NCBI RefSeq assembly: GCF_016908855.1
Contig: NZ_JAFBER010000028.1
Span: 1-33,513 of the forward strand
Reading direction: 5' to 3'
Origin: Scopulibacillus daqui
GTDB lineage: Bacteria; Bacillota; Bacilli; Bacillales; Sporolactobacillaceae
DNA length: 33,513 nt
The position numbers and the translations under genes are program-made. Of this stretch, positions 18,914-28,548 are shown in pieces. The first letter of the stretch is position 1. The number at the start of each line of letters is the position of its first letter. The notes under the pieces are model-generated. The model was given only the letters and a program-made list of their open reading frames with translations, was not told the DNA's origin and ran no database searches.

Positions 18914-19325
18914 TGTTCTGACCTCCTTTCAATGGTTTTAACTCAAACATTTTGTTAATGAGTGATTTAATGCGTTCATGCCTCTCCAAAAAATACAAAT
19001 ATCCGAACAATGCTTCAAGAGCTGTGCTGTATCTGTATGTTATAACATCTGTATGCTTAGGAATCGTTCCGGATTTGGCGTTTCTCCCTCTCCGTACGAC
19101 CTTTTCTTCCTCAGGTTCTAAATATTTTTCATTAAGCAAGTATTGCAAGAATGCAGCTTGAGATTTTGCCGAAACATAATTAACAGCCCGATGATGAAGC
19201 CGCTTGGGTAGAACGAGCCCGCTTTTGATAAGCGCTTTGCGGACATGAAGATCAATAACAGCATCTCCCATATACGCTAAAGCTAATACATTAATTTCGT
19301 CAACGCGAATTGTTTTATTTTCCAT
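18903..19325 (-). CDS. mrnC: Mini-ribonuclease III
   Basis: This 140-residue RNase III catalytic domain lacks a double-stranded-RNA-binding domain; in Bacillus it matures 23S rRNA ends. LAYMGDAVIDLHVR near 16-29 contains Asp21, and TALEALFGYLYF contains Glu104; both are metal-binding positions. The SD is poor, and the start lies 3 bases after the cysS stop, so translation is probably coupled. Its place between cysS and rlmB joins rRNA processing with rRNA methylation. Confidence 0.95.
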   Translation of the reverse strand: MENKTIRVDEINVLALAYMGDAVIDLHVRKALIKSGLVLPKRLHHRAVNYVSAKSQAAFLQYLLNEKYLEPEEEKVVRRGRNAKSGTIPKHTDVITYRYSTALEALFGYLYFLERHERIKSLINKMFELKPLKGGQNIEG

Positions 19326-19328
19326 AGA

Positions 19329-20732
19329 CTAAACTCTTTTCCAGCGAACACCTTGTGGCGTATCTTCTAAAATAATGCCTTGACTCTTTAAATCATCGCG
19401 GATTTTATCGGCAATATCAAATTTGCGGGCTTTCCTGGCTTCTTCTCTTTTTTCAATCAATTTTTCAATATCTTCATCCAGCATTGTTTCTTGCTTTAGT
19501 GTTAAGCCAAGCACTCCTGTCAGTTCATCAAATAAACGGATAAAGTCTTTGAGTACTTTGATGGATGAATTAGGGTTTTCTAAAGCTAGATTGGCTTCTT
19601 TGGCTGCATCAAACAATACTGAAATAGCGTTAGCGGTATTAAAGTCATCGTCCATTTCTTTAATAAATTGTTTCCGAAGCGCTGCGATCTTTTCTTCAAA
19701 AGCGGAAGCATCTTCGCTGTTCATAAGGTCAGCACTATTCTCTATACGATGCTCAAGATTGTGATAAGTTGTTCTTAAGCGATCATATGCTTGTTCAGTA
19801 CTCTTCAACAGCTCGTCGCTGAAATTAATCGGATGCCTGTAATGAACAGTTAGAATGAAAAAGCGAATCACATTTGGGTCATAAGATTTGATTAAATCGT
19901 GAACTAAGATGACATTGCCAATGGATTTAGACATTTTTTCGTTATTAATTTTAATATACCCGTTATGAAGCCAGTAATTTGCCATCGTTTTGTCGTGAAG
20001 GGCTTCCGATTGGGCAATTTCATTTTCATGATGCGGGAACGCTAAATCTTGTCCTCCAGCATGGATATCAATCGTATCGCCGAGATATTTTTCAACCATT
20101 GCCGAGCATTCAATATGCCATCCCGGACGTCCTAATCCCCACGGGCTTTCCCAGGTAATTTCTCCTGGCTTTGCTTTTTTCCATAATGTAAAATCCAATG
20201 GATCTTCCTTATGTTCTCCAACGTTAATTCTTGCGCCCACTTTAAGCTCATCAATAGATTGATGCGAGAGTTTGCCATATTCTTTAAACTTTCTTGTCCG
20301 GAAATAAACATCCCCTTCTGATTCGTAGGCATAGCCTTTGTCTATCAGCTTTTTAATAAAAGCAATGATTTCCGGCATCGTTTCCGTTGCACGGGGATGA
20401 ATATCCGCTTCCTTAACATTTAGTGCGTGAACATCTTCCCGATACGCTTTTATAAATCGTTCCGCAATATTCAATACCGAATCATTTTGTTCAATAGACG
20501 CTTTAATGAGCTTATCATCAACATCAGTAAAATTTGATACATAAATCACTTCAAAACCCCGGTATTCGAGATAGCGGCGGATAGTATCAAATACAATCGT
20601 CGGACGCGCATTGCCAATATGAATATAATTATATACGGTTGGACCGCATACATACATTTTGACCTTATTTTCTTCAATAGGTTTAAAAGGCTCCTTGCTT
20701 CTCGTTAAGGTATTATAAATTTGAATCGCCAT
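19329..20732 (-). CDS. cysS: Cysteinyl-tRNA synthetase
   Basis: This 467-residue class I synthetase charges tRNA-Cys. The catalytic HIGN is at 38-41 and KMSKS at 266-270. Zinc ligands that give cysteine specificity are visible: Cys29, Cys209 (WHIECSAM) and His234 (HHENE). I chose the ATG at 20732-20730; an upstream GTG is only two bases from GGAAGG. It overlaps cysE by 20 bases. Both genes are governed by the T-box leader upstream of cysE, which reads tRNA-Cys charging. Confidence 0.97.
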   Translation of the reverse strand: MAIQIYNTLTRSKEPFKPIEENKVKMYVCGPTVYNYIHIGNARPTIVFDTIRRYLEYRGFEVIYVSNFTDVDDKLIKASIEQNDSVLNIAERFIKAYREDVHALNVKEADIHPRATETMPEIIAFIKKLIDKGYAYESEGDVYFRTRKFKEYGKLSHQSIDELKVGARINVGEHKEDPLDFTLWKKAKPGEITWESPWGLGRPGWHIECSAMVEKYLGDTIDIHAGGQDLAFPHHENEIAQSEALHDKTMANYWLHNGYIKINNEKMSKSIGNVILVHDLIKSYDPNVIRFFILTVHYRHPINFSDELLKSTEQAYDRLRTTYHNLEHRIENSADLMNSEDASAFEEKIAALRKQFIKEMDDDFNTANAISVLFDAAKEANLALENPNSSIKVLKDFIRLFDELTGVLGLTLKQETMLDEDIEKLIEKREEARKARKFDIADKIRDDLKSQGIILEDTPQGVRWKRV

Positions 20733-21381
20733 ACATTTCACGACCTTCCTTTTTTAATGACTGAAGTTCTGATTTTAATCGATTTATTTCTTCTTCCATC
20801 TGTTTTAATTTATCTGCAATAGGATCAGGCAAATCATGATTTAAATCATCATTATTTATTTTAACCCCATTTTGGCGGACTACTTTTCCCGGTATACCGA
20901 CAACCGTTGAATTCTCCGGCACATCATGAAGAACGACTGAACCGGCGCCTATTTTCGAGTGATCGCCTATCATAATGGATCCCAACACTTTTGCGCCAGA
21001 AGAAATCATCACATGATTGCCGATGGTTGGATGGCGTTTGCCTTTTTCCTTCCCTGTGCCGCCCAGCGTTACGCCTTGAAAGAGCGTAACGTGATCGCCA
21101 ATTTCACATGTTTCCCCAATCACAACGCCCATGCCATGGTCTATAAAAAAATGCCGTCCTATTTTGGCACCTGGATGAATTTCTATACCAGTGAAAAAAC
21201 GGCTGATTTGCGAAAGCGATCTGGCAAAGAAATAGAGGCGTTTCTTCCAGAACCAATGGGCTATACGATGGGACCAAATGGCATGAAGGCCGGAGTAAGT
21301 CAAAATGACCTCTAGAGCGTTTCTCGCCGCAGGATCTTTTTCAAACACAACTTTTAAATCTTCACGCAGAATTTTAAACAT
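20713..21381 (-). CDS. cysE: Serine O-acetyltransferase
   Basis: This 222-residue enzyme makes O-acetylserine from serine and acetyl-CoA, the first step of cysteine synthesis. An N-terminal helical region is followed by a left-handed hexapeptide-repeat domain (about 65-165). It carries the conserved Asp81-His82 (IDHGMG) and His117 (KRHPTIG), and a Lys/Glu-rich coiled tail closes the protein. The start at 21381 follows AGGAGAGG. With cysS it forms a two-gene cysteine unit behind a T-box, so both synthesis and charging rise when tRNA-Cys is uncharged. Confidence 0.97.
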   Translation of the reverse strand: MFKILREDLKVVFEKDPAARNALEVILTYSGLHAIWSHRIAHWFWKKRLYFFARSLSQISRFFTGIEIHPGAKIGRHFFIDHGMGVVIGETCEIGDHVTLFQGVTLGGTGKEKGKRHPTIGNHVMISSGAKVLGSIMIGDHSKIGAGSVVLHDVPENSTVVGIPGKVVRQNGVKINNDDLNHDLPDPIADKLKQMEEEINRLKSELQSLKKEGREMYGDSNL

Positions 21382-21469
21382 TTTCACCCTCTCCTAATGT
21401 ACAGCATGCTTATAACACGTTATCTTCAGCTCAAATCAAAAATTGTAACGCCCGCTTATCAGTAAAGGC

Positions 21470-21715
21470 AAAAAAGCGTCTCAGTGTCCAATTGACACAG
21501 AGACGCTTTGCGGCGCGGTTCCACTCTGTTTGAGATATTGAATATCTCCGCTCTAACCCGATAACGGACGGTTCGCCGCTCTGACTTACTTTATTCAGCC
21601 AGAAACTCAAAGGGGCAATTCAGAGACTATATTTCTTAAACCACTTTCAGCCGGTGATGGTTCTCTCTAATAAGAAAGGGATAGCCTCCTACTTTTTCCT
21701 TATCAACGCTTTTTA
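21470..21715 (-). ncRNA. T-box riboswitch (tRNA-Cys) upstream of cysES
   Basis: The minus strand contains the T-box sequence AGAGTGGAACCGCG (21527-21514) and, 3' of it, a terminator at 21509-21471. Stem I has AGTA at 21693-21690 and an AGAGA/TCTCT distal stem; the specifier region reads GAAT, TGC, CC with TGC at 21617-21615. TGC is a cysteine codon, agreeing with cysE-cysS downstream. Uncharged tRNA-Cys should stabilise the antiterminator. The base after the specifier is C, where a purine is usual. Confidence 0.93.
21471..21509 (-). terminator. T-box terminator before cysE
   Basis: A 10-bp stem (21509-21500 with 21482-21473), one T-T mismatch and five more pairs close a short loop, followed by a U-run on the minus strand. 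It is the terminator that competes with the T-box antiterminator. Confidence 0.93.
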
Positions 21716-21726
21716 TCGTTTTATTT

Positions 21727-21732
21727 ATTATA
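21727..21732 (-). promoter_or_regulatory. Possible -10 box for the T-box transcript
   Basis: A perfect TATAAT lies on the minus strand just upstream of T-box Stem I, but the region 16-18 bases upstream (CACCTT) is a poor -35. A palindrome (ATCAC, TTTTT, GTC, AAAAA, GTGAT) separates it from the gltX stop. In B. subtilis cysES is co-transcribed with gltX, so read-through may be the main source. Confidence 0.35.
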
Positions 21733-21756
21733 TATCACTTTTTGACAAAAAGGTGA

Positions 21757-23226
21757 TTACATTTCTAATATTTTTAAAGCATCATCTAACCTTGACAAAA
21801 CAATATCCTTTCCTAATAAGGCTATCGATTGCGGCAACTCAGGGCCATGCATTTGTCCGGTAACAGCAATACGTATAGGCATAAACAGCTTTTTGCCTTT
21901 TTGCCCGGTTGCTTTTTGCGTGGCTTTAATCTTTTTCTTGATTTCCTCAGGAAGCCATTCGTCCAGACTTTCCAGTTCGCCTTTAAAAGTCTTAAGGACC
22001 TCTGGCACCTGTTCTTCATTAAGAATTGTCATCGCTTCTTCGTCATATGATATCTTTTCTTTAAAAAATAGATCTGTAAGTTCAACAATCTCTGCACCAT
22101 ATTGAAGTTGCTCTTGATATAAACCAATCAGTTCACGCACCCAAGCCGTTTGGTTTTCATCTAAGTCTTCCGGCAGCTTTCCGGCGCCAATTAAATGCGG
22201 AAGAGTAATGTCGATGACTTTTTCAAGCGGCGCCTTTTTAATATATTGGTTATTCAGCCAAGCAAGCTTGACAGGATCAAAAACAGCCGGAGAAGTGCTT
22301 AATCTGCCGACATCAAAGATGTCTATTAATTCTTCTTTGCTAAAGATCTCTTCCTCGCCTTTAGGAGACCATCCTAAAAAGGCAATGTAATTAAATAATG
22401 CTTCCGGAAGATATCCTAAATCACGATATTGTTCAATAAATTGTACGATACTTTCATCTCTTTTGCTGAGTTTCTTGCGATTTTCATTAACGATAAGCGT
22501 CATGTGGGCAAAAACAGGCGGTTCCCATCCTAGAGCTTCATAAATCATGAGCTGCTTTGGCGTATTAGAGATATGATCTTCGCCCCGCAAAACATGCGAG
22601 ATTTCCATCAAGTGGTCATCGACGGCAACAGCAAAGTTGTACGTTGGAACGCCGTCTTTTTTGACAATAACAAAGTCTCCGATACCGTTAGAATCAAAGG
22701 AGACATGCTCTTTAACAATATCATTGAAACTGTATGTTTTGTCACGGGGAACAGCAAAGCGCACACTCGGCGTCCTGCCTTCGGCTTCCAAACGTGCCCG
22801 CTCTTCATCTGTCAAATGACGGCATTTTCCTGAATATCTAGGCATTTCACCGCGTGCTAATTGTTCCTCGCGATTCTTTTCCAATTCTTCTTCGGTACAA
22901 TAGCATTTATAAGCAAGACCCTTATCCAATAGCTCCTGCCAATATTTTTTGTAAATATCGAGTCTTTCAATTTGCCGGTACGGACCATATTCACCGCCGA
23001 CGTCAATGCTTTCATCCCAATCAACGCCAAGCCATTTTAAATAATTTAATTGATTATATTCTCCGCCTTCAACATTACGCTTTTGGTCGGTGTCTTCCAC
23101 ACGGATAATAAATTTTCCTCCGTTATGCCTCGCGAAAAGATAATTGAAAATGGCTGTTCTAGCATTACCGATATGTAAATGTCCTGTTGGACTCGGAGCA
23201 TATCTCACTCTTACTTCTTTTGTCAT
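21757..23226 (-). CDS. gltX: Glutamyl-tRNA synthetase
   Basis: This 489-residue class I synthetase has [15 protein letters not shown] at 9-23 (HIGN 18-21) and KLSKR at 252-256. A Cys-rich zinc-like segment lies at 108-135. In Bacillus the enzyme is non-discriminating and also charges tRNA-Gln with glutamate for GatCAB amidation; no glutaminyl-tRNA synthetase is seen in this window. The ATG follows AGGTGAT with five bases between. It has its own promoter, and cysES with its T-box follows. Confidence 0.98.
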   Translation of the reverse strand: MTKEVRVRYAPSPTGHLHIGNARTAIFNYLFARHNGGKFIIRVEDTDQKRNVEGGEYNQLNYLKWLGVDWDESIDVGGEYGPYRQIERLDIYKKYWQELLDKGLAYKCYCTEEELEKNREEQLARGEMPRYSGKCRHLTDEERARLEAEGRTPSVRFAVPRDKTYSFNDIVKEHVSFDSNGIGDFVIVKKDGVPTYNFAVAVDDHLMEISHVLRGEDHISNTPKQLMIYEALGWEPPVFAHMTLIVNENRKKLSKRDESIVQFIEQYRDLGYLPEALFNYIAFLGWSPKGEEEIFSKEELIDIFDVGRLSTSPAVFDPVKLAWLNNQYIKKAPLEKVIDITLPHLIGAGKLPEDLDENQTAWVRELIGLYQEQLQYGAEIVELTDLFFKEKISYDEEAMTILNEEQVPEVLKTFKGELESLDEWLPEEIKKKIKATQKATGQKGKKLFMPIRIAVTGQMHGPELPQSIALLGKDIVLSRLDDALKILEM

Positions 23227-23286
23227 TTGTTATCACCTATTTTCATTCATAGTGTGCGTTACAATTAACCGTTCATTTATTTATCT

Positions 23287-23315
23287 ATTTTAGCACTGAA
23301 AGGATGCAAAGTGAA
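23287..23315 (-). promoter_or_regulatory. Promoter of gltX
   Basis: On the minus strand there is TTCACT at 23315-23310, a 17-base spacer, and TAAAAT at 23292-23287 with an extended -10 TGC. It is the best SigA-like match between ispF and gltX. Confidence 0.6.
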
Positions 23316-23373
23316 TGGCAAAGCTTAATTATCAATGATGTTCAAAAGGAAGAAGGCGCTGTTTTGTTTAACC

Positions 23374-23462
23374 CTTGCAGCTTTGCAGCAAGAATTAGCG
23401 AAGCTTCTTCGAATAGGCGGCACCAAGGCGCCCCCCGCTACGCTTCGGCTTTTCAAGCTTCC
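23374..23462 (-). repeat. GC-rich structured spacer after ispF
   Basis: CTTGC/GCAAG with an inner GC/GC forms a hairpin at 23374-23392. GAAGCTTC palindromic segments near 23402 and 23456 flank a GC-rich core with a six-C run. It is clearly more GC-rich than the adjacent spacer. No U-run follows on the minus strand, so it is not a standard terminator. It overlaps the last codons of ispF. Confidence 0.4.
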
Positions 23463-23926
23463 TCTATGAGACAAACAGCCTGGGCTGCAATTCCTTCTTC
23501 TCTCCCGGTAAAACCTAATCTTTCTGTCGTTGTTGCCTTAACATTTACTTGTTCTCTATCGGCTTCCAAAAGCCGCGCAATCATATCTTTCATATCTCCA
23601 ATATAAGGAGCCATCTTAGGTTTTTGCGCGATAATCACACAATCGAGATTGCCTAAACGGTAGCCTTTTCCTTTAACTAAAGACCATACATGCTTAAGCA
23701 ACTCCTTTGAATCAGCATCTTTGTATTTATCATCATTATCAGGAAAATGCCGGCCAATATCGCCCTCTCCAACAGCGCCGAGCAGCGCGTCACTAATGGC
23801 ATGAAGCAAAACATCCGCGTCCGAATGCCCGGCAAGCCCCAATTCATAAGGAATAGAGATACCGCCAATGATCAGCGGCCTTCCTTCAGAAAATTGATGT
23901 ACATCAAATCCTTGTCCAATTCTCAT
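23453..23926 (-). CDS. ispF: 2-C-methyl-D-erythritol 2,4-cyclodiphosphate synthase
   Basis: This 157-residue trimeric enzyme of the MEP isoprenoid pathway converts the IspE product to the cyclodiphosphate, releasing [15 protein letters not shown] supplies metal ligands Asp8 and His10; His42 lies in [18 protein letters not shown]. Length is standard. It starts 2 bases after the ispD stop, with the SD inside ispD, so the pair is coupled. A structured spacer follows. Confidence 0.97.
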   Translation of the reverse strand: MRIGQGFDVHQFSEGRPLIIGGISIPYELGLAGHSDADVLLHAISDALLGAVGEGDIGRHFPDNDDKYKDADSKELLKHVWSLVKGKGYRLGNLDCVIIAQKPKMAPYIGDMKDMIARLLEADREQVNVKATTTERLGFTGREEGIAAQAVCLIEEA

Positions 23927-23928
23927 TT

Positions 23929-24618
23929 TCAGTCGCCCCTTTTTAAAGCCCGTAAATACTGTTCAGCAAAAAACAAATCTTCCGGCGTTGTTATTTTAAT
24001 ATTACGGTAATCACCTTTTACAACAGCAACATCGCGCCCCATTAATTCAACAAGCGAGGCATCGTCTGTTACCTCAGCATTAATGGAACGGCCGTAATCG
24101 TGTGCTTGTAAAATTAACGGCAGACGAAAAGCTTGTGGCGTTTGTACTGCCCACAAGCTTGAACGATTAACCGTTTCAATAACTTTATTGCTCTCAACTT
24201 TTTTAATTGTATCCTTAACTGGTACAGCTAATACTGCCGCTCCGGTTGATGCGGCAGATTGGACAACATCAGCAATTTGTTCTTTTTTGATAAATGGGCG
24301 TGCACCGTCATGGATAAGAACAATCCCTTCCCCGCTTACAGCTTTTAGCCCTGAATAAACGCTGTCCTGCCGTTCTTTACCGCCATTAACAATCCGCTGT
24401 ACTTTTGTGACATGAAACTTTTCGAGCAAATCTTTAAAAACAGTTTGTTCTGCTTTGTTAATAACAAGAGTAATGCCTAAGCAGGCAGCATCCTGTTCAA
24501 AAGCTCTAAGGGTATGGATGACAACAGGGACATCTAAAATGTTTAAAAACATTTTATTCTTCCCCGCTCCCATTCTTTTTCCTTGTCCAGCTGCCAGAAT
24601 AATCGCATGATATTCCAT
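23929..24618 (-). CDS. ispD: 2-C-methyl-D-erythritol 4-phosphate cytidylyltransferase
   Basis: This 229-residue nucleotidyltransferase transfers CMP from CTP to methylerythritol phosphate. The N-terminal [10 protein letters not shown] loop binds CTP; DGARPF and the DDASLVE segment are typical of the family. CGGAGG precedes the ATG. The gene lies 31 bp after yacL and immediately before ispF. The pair supplies consecutive-branch MEP enzymes (steps three and five). Confidence 0.97.
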   Translation of the reverse strand: MEYHAIILAAGQGKRMGAGKNKMFLNILDVPVVIHTLRAFEQDAACLGITLVINKAEQTVFKDLLEKFHVTKVQRIVNGGKERQDSVYSGLKAVSGEGIVLIHDGARPFIKKEQIADVVQSAASTGAAVLAVPVKDTIKKVESNKVIETVNRSSLWAVQTPQAFRLPLILQAHDYGRSINAEVTDDASLVELMGRDVAVVKGDYRNIKITTPEDLFFAEQYLRALKRGD

Positions 24619-24649
24619 GAATAACCTCCGGTAGATGCTGTACGATCAC

Positions 24650-25747
24650 TTATAGTGCCTGCTCCATTAGTTTAGGTTTTGCAAAGATCATACGACCCGC
24701 CGATGTTTGCAGTACACTTGTGACAATAACATCGATGGTTTTGCTTATATATCTATGTCCTTCTTCTACCACAATCATTGTACCATCGTCAAGGTAACCG
24801 ACCCCTTGATTTTGTTCTTTTCCATCCTTAATGACTTGAACTTTGAGTTCCTCGCCTGGAAGAACGACTGGTTTAACCGCATTGGCTAGATCATTGATAT
24901 TCAAAACATCGACACCCTGGAGCTCACAAACCTTGTTTAGATTAAAATCATTTGTAACGACAATTCCGGATACTGCCTTTGCCAGCTTCACTAATTTGCT
25001 GTCAACTTCAGCAACTTCTTCAAAATCGCCTTCGTAAATATCAACTTTAACCGGCAATTCTTTCTGGATTCTATTCAAAATATCCAAGCCTCGTCTGCCC
25101 CTGTTTCTCTTGAGTGCATCAGAAGAATCAGCGATATGTTGAAGTTCTTCAAGGACAAAGCGCGGAATCACAAGTATCCCTTCTAAAAATCCAGTTTGGC
25201 AAATATCAGCAATCCTGCCATCTATTATAACGCTCGTATCTAAGATTTTTAACATTTTTCCAGACGATTGGCCGTCTTCATTGTCTTTTTTCTTATCCTT
25301 AACCCTTGCAGAAATATGGAAAAGATTAATAAGTTCATCACGTTTTTTAAACCCGACTTGAAATCCAAAATAACCTAAGAAGATATAAACAAAAAGCGGA
25401 AGAACCGTACTAATGACATAAATATTTAAATAGCGTAAAGGAATTTGAATTAAAAAGGCAACGATAAGGCCAAAAACCAAACCTATTGTCCCAAACAAAA
25501 CATCGGTAACAGGCGCTTTAATAATTTTTTCCTCAGCTCTTTTGATTGCGCTAACCGCCGAGTCAACAAACCAATAAGTTAATAAGAAAAAGATAATGCA
25601 CCCCAGCACTGCTCCGGTATAAGGTGATTGAAGCCAGGCCGGCATATTGTTTCCAAAGTTTAAGAGCATAATAATCATAGGTATATATACAAATCCAAGC
25701 GTACCACCCAAAATGATGAAAAATAATTGGATTAATCGTTTCATCAT
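24650..25747 (-). CDS. yacL: PIN/TRAM-domain membrane protein YacL
   Basis: This 365-residue protein has four predicted transmembrane segments (about 5-28, 45-66, 84-105 and 110-132). A short charged linker leads to a cytoplasmic PIN domain (about 165-285) with acidic residues Asp170, Glu200 and Asp267. A TRAM domain lies at about 295-360. PIN suggests RNase activity and TRAM suggests RNA binding; no substrate is known to me. GGAGGTGA precedes two adjacent ATGs. It lies between disA and ispD, as in B. subtilis. Confidence 0.9.
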   Translation of the reverse strand: MMKRLIQLFFIILGGTLGFVYIPMIIMLLNFGNNMPAWLQSPYTGAVLGCIIFFLLTYWFVDSAVSAIKRAEEKIIKAPVTDVLFGTIGLVFGLIVAFLIQIPLRYLNIYVISTVLPLFVYIFLGYFGFQVGFKKRDELINLFHISARVKDKKKDNEDGQSSGKMLKILDTSVIIDGRIADICQTGFLEGILVIPRFVLEELQHIADSSDALKRNRGRRGLDILNRIQKELPVKVDIYEGDFEEVAEVDSKLVKLAKAVSGIVVTNDFNLNKVCELQGVDVLNINDLANAVKPVVLPGEELKVQVIKDGKEQNQGVGYLDDGTMIVVEEGHRYISKTIDVIVTSVLQTSAGRMIFAKPKLMEQAL

Positions 25748-25769
25748 GCATGGTCACCTCCTCTTTACC

Positions 25770-25798
25770 ATTATAGACAGATTATCTAATTTGAAACT
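25770..25798 (-). promoter_or_regulatory. Weak candidate promoter for yacL-ispD-ispF
   Basis: A perfect TATAAT at 25775-25770 on the minus strand has only AGTTTC 17 bases upstream. An overlapping alternative, TTGCCG with GATAAT after 18 bases, starts further upstream. Read-through from disA is also possible. Confidence 0.3.
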
Positions 25799-25828
25799 TA
25801 ATATCGGCAATTTTACATAATTTATCTA

Positions 25829-26896
25829 TTAAACCACACGATCTATGAACAGCTGTTCTTGAATGCGTTCTAGGCCATCTTTGATTTTTTTGGCGCGTTT
25901 AGCTCCAATGCCCTCAACCTCATCGAGTTCAGCGCTGCTCGCTTTAACAATGTGATTTAATGTCTTAAACTTGTCAATCAGATTTTTAATAATGACTTGA
26001 GGGAGCCTTGGAATACGGCTTAACATTCTGTATCCCCTTGGATAAAGGACTTCTTCGAGCTGATCCTCTTTAGAGGTATGGCCTAAAAGCTTGATAATCA
26101 CATTTTCATTTAATAAATCTTCGTTATTTAATTTGCGGAGTTCATTAAGAATCTGATATGCATCCTCATCATGATTCATATAATCCTTAATCAAAAGGAT
26201 CGCCTCTTCTTCGACATTTGTAACTAATTCAGTCAGCTGCATCTGAATTAAACGTCCTTCTGTTCCGAGTTCATTGACATAGTTCATAATTTCATCCCTT
26301 ATACGCAAAACCATTTCGATACGATGGATGACCTGGGTTATTTCTTGAAAAGTGGCAAGCTCTTCAAATTCTAAAGCGCCCAGGTTAATAAGTCCTTTGT
26401 CAAGTGCAGCCCTGTATTTTTCCAGCGTTTGCATAGCTTGATTTGCTTTTGTTAAAATAACGCCGATATCTTTAAGCGAATATCTGAAATTGCCTTTATA
26501 AAGTGTAATAATGCTCCGGCGCTGGGAGATCGAAATAATAAGATTTTCAGTTTGTTTTGCTACTCTCTCCGCCGTTCGGTGCCTTATCCCAGTTTCGTCT
26601 GACGGAATTCTAGTATCGGGAACAAGCTGAGTATTAGCATATAAAATCTGTTTGCCGTCTTCACTTAAGATAATAGCTCCATCCATTTTTGCAAGTTCAT
26701 ATAAATTGGCCGGCGTAAAAGGGCAATTAATTGAAAAGCCCCCTTCGACAAGTTCCTTGACCTTGTCATCATAGCCTACAACAATCAGACCGCCTGTATT
26801 TGCTCTTAGAACATTATCAATCCCTTCTCTCAATGGAGTCCCGGGAGCAACCATTTTAAGGATTTGGTTGATAAACTGTTGCTTCTGATAATTCAT
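25829..26896 (-). CDS. disA: DNA integrity scanning protein, diadenylate cyclase DisA
   Basis: This 355-residue enzyme makes cyclic di-AMP from two ATP and scans DNA for branched structures. The DAC domain (about 1-140) has DGA at 72-74 and GIRHRTAER at 103-111, the nucleotide-binding signature. A central helical spine and a C-terminal helix-hairpin-helix domain ([16 protein letters not shown]) follow. The start has GGGAGG eight bases upstream and lies 41 bases inside radA, which suggests coupling. RadA and DisA act together at recombination intermediates in Bacillus. Confidence 0.97.
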   Translation of the reverse strand: MNYQKQQFINQILKMVAPGTPLREGIDNVLRANTGGLIVVGYDDKVKELVEGGFSINCPFTPANLYELAKMDGAIILSEDGKQILYANTQLVPDTRIPSDETGIRHRTAERVAKQTENLIISISQRRSIITLYKGNFRYSLKDIGVILTKANQAMQTLEKYRAALDKGLINLGALEFEELATFQEITQVIHRIEMVLRIRDEIMNYVNELGTEGRLIQMQLTELVTNVEEEAILLIKDYMNHDEDAYQILNELRKLNNEDLLNENVIIKLLGHTSKEDQLEEVLYPRGYRMLSRIPRLPQVIIKNLIDKFKTLNHIVKASSAELDEVEGIGAKRAKKIKDGLERIQEQLFIDRVV

Positions 26897-28265
26897 ACGC
26901 TGCTCCTCCCAACGAATAGTCCAACGTCTCTTTCACTGTAGAAACCCCGACAACTTCTATCCCATCCGGTACTTTCCATCCTTCTAAATTTTTATAAGGG
27001 ATAAAAGCCCTCTTAAAACCTAATTTAGCAGCTTCTGCAATTCTTTGATCAATTCTCGACACTCTCCTTACCTCACCTGTTAGACCTACTTCGCCAATCA
27101 TAATGTCTGTTGGTTTCGTCATTTGATCCCGAAAACTGGATGCAATGCTTACAGCAACTGCCAAATCAGTCGCGGGTTCATCCAATCGGACACCGCCGGC
27201 TACGTTAACATACGCATCTTGATTCTGCAATAGTAATCCTACACGTTTTTCAAGGACAGCCATAAGCAAGGAGATGCGATGGTGGTCTAATCCAGTGGCC
27301 ATTCTACGAGGGTTCCCGAAGCTTGTCGGTGTGACTAGCGCTTGTATTTCAACTAGCACAGGTCTTGTTCCTTCCATAGCAGCAACAACAGTCGATCCGG
27401 CAGTGCCTTGTGATCTTTCTTGAAGAAATATTTCGGATGGGTTAGCAACTTCCGCAAGGCCCGTTTCTTTCATTTCAAAAACGCCTATTTCGTTTGTTGA
27501 GCCAAAACGATTTTTAACCGCTCTTAATATACGAAAAGTATGGTGCCTTTCTCCCTCAAAATAAAGAACAGCGTCAACCATGTGTTCCAGCAGCCTGGGG
27601 CCGGCAATTGCGCCATCCTTCGTGACATGGCCGACAATAAACGTTGCTATTCCTAAAGTTTTGGCAATCCGCATTAATTGTCCCGTGCATTCCCTAACTT
27701 GTGAAACACTGCCTGGAGCAGATGCAATTTCTTGATTATATATTGTTTGGATAGAATCAATCACAAGAAAATCAGGTGAGACTTCGTGGAGTTTCGTCTC
27801 TATCTCATGTATATCCGTCTCGGCTAGTACATATAAGTTGTCCGATTGAATTCCCAGACGCATGGCGCGCATTTTAGTCTGCTTGATTGATTCTTCGCCG
27901 GATATATAAAGGACTTTATAGCCATTTTCCGCTAATTGATCTGATGTCTGCAATAATAATGTTGACTTGCCAATTCCGGGGTCGCCTCCGACTAAAACAA
28001 GTGATCCGGGTACTACGCCCCCGCCTAAAACTCGGTTTAATTCCCCCATTTTTGTATAAATCCTAGGTTCTTTAGAGGCTTCAACCTTATTAATCGGTGT
28101 AGGCTTAGTCATAGCTTTTTTTACTGGGATGCCTTTAGGCTGTGAGCGATCAATACGCTCTTCAACCATTGTATTCCATTTTTTGCACCCCGGGCATTTT
28201 CCCATCCACTTCGGGCTCTCGCAGCCGCATTCTTGGCAAAAGAAAACTGTTTTCTGTTTTGCCAT
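26856..28265 (-). CDS. radA: DNA repair/recombination protein RadA
   Basis: This 469-residue RecA-like branch-migration ATPase has an N-terminal zinc finger with Cys10, Cys13, Cys24 and Cys27. It also has Walker [11 protein letters not shown] at 93-102, a Walker B-type DFLVIDS near 165-171, the RadA-specific KNRFG at 251-255 and a Lon-like C-terminal domain. The start at MAKQKT (28265-28263) is chosen from GGTGG nine bases upstream; eight more codons are open. The last 13 codons overlap disA. It has its own extended -10 promoter after the clpC terminator. Confidence 0.97.
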   Translation of the reverse strand: MAKQKTVFFCQECGCESPKWMGKCPGCKKWNTMVEERIDRSQPKGIPVKKAMTKPTPINKVEASKEPRIYTKMGELNRVLGGGVVPGSLVLVGGDPGIGKSTLLLQTSDQLAENGYKVLYISGEESIKQTKMRAMRLGIQSDNLYVLAETDIHEIETKLHEVSPDFLVIDSIQTIYNQEIASAPGSVSQVRECTGQLMRIAKTLGIATFIVGHVTKDGAIAGPRLLEHMVDAVLYFEGERHHTFRILRAVKNRFGSTNEIGVFEMKETGLAEVANPSEIFLQERSQGTAGSTVVAAMEGTRPVLVEIQALVTPTSFGNPRRMATGLDHHRISLLMAVLEKRVGLLLQNQDAYVNVAGGVRLDEPATDLAVAVSIASSFRDQMTKPTDIMIGEVGLTGEVRRVSRIDQRIAEAAKLGFKRAFIPYKNLEGWKVPDGIEVVGVSTVKETLDYSLGGAAYELSEATVYQPNP

Positions 28266-28348
28266 CTTTAATAACCACCTTTTATACAAAACACTTTAAA
28301 AACTTTACTTTATCTTATCATAAATATTGGCATTTAATTGTAACAAAA

Positions 28349-28378
28349 ATTGTAGCATTTAATTTTTTTTTGATGCAA
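28349..28378 (-). promoter_or_regulatory. Promoter of radA-disA
   Basis: On the minus strand there is TTGCAT at 28378-28373, an 18-base A-rich spacer, and TACAAT at 28354-28349 with an extended -10 TGC. The -35 is imperfect, but the extended -10 and position between the clpC terminator and radA support it. Confidence 0.62.
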
Positions 28379-28450
28379 TTTTTTATATGTAAAACTCGGC
28401 CGGGGCTAAGACACATGCTAACTTCCATTATCATCGACACCTGTCATGTA

Positions 28451-28482
28451 AAATTAAAGCCAAGGGGGGGCGTCCCTTGGCT
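28451..28482 (-). terminator. Terminator of the ctsR-mcsA-mcsB-clpC operon
   Basis: A 9-bp stem (28482-28474 with 28466-28458) closes a C-rich loop. It is followed on the minus strand by UUAAUUUU, an interrupted U-run. It lies about 70 bases after the clpC stop; partial read-through to radA is possible. Confidence 0.7.
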
Positions 28483-28548
28483 AAATAGACAGCTTATTTT
28501 TAATCCATTCTTTTAAGAGGGCAATAACTAGAGCAAATCAGACTTATA

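Noticed and set aside
21732-21757. gltX 3' palindrome as a terminator
   Set aside because: The stem is A/T-rich and followed by AU-rich sequence without a U-run; gltX-cysES co-transcription is known in Bacillus.
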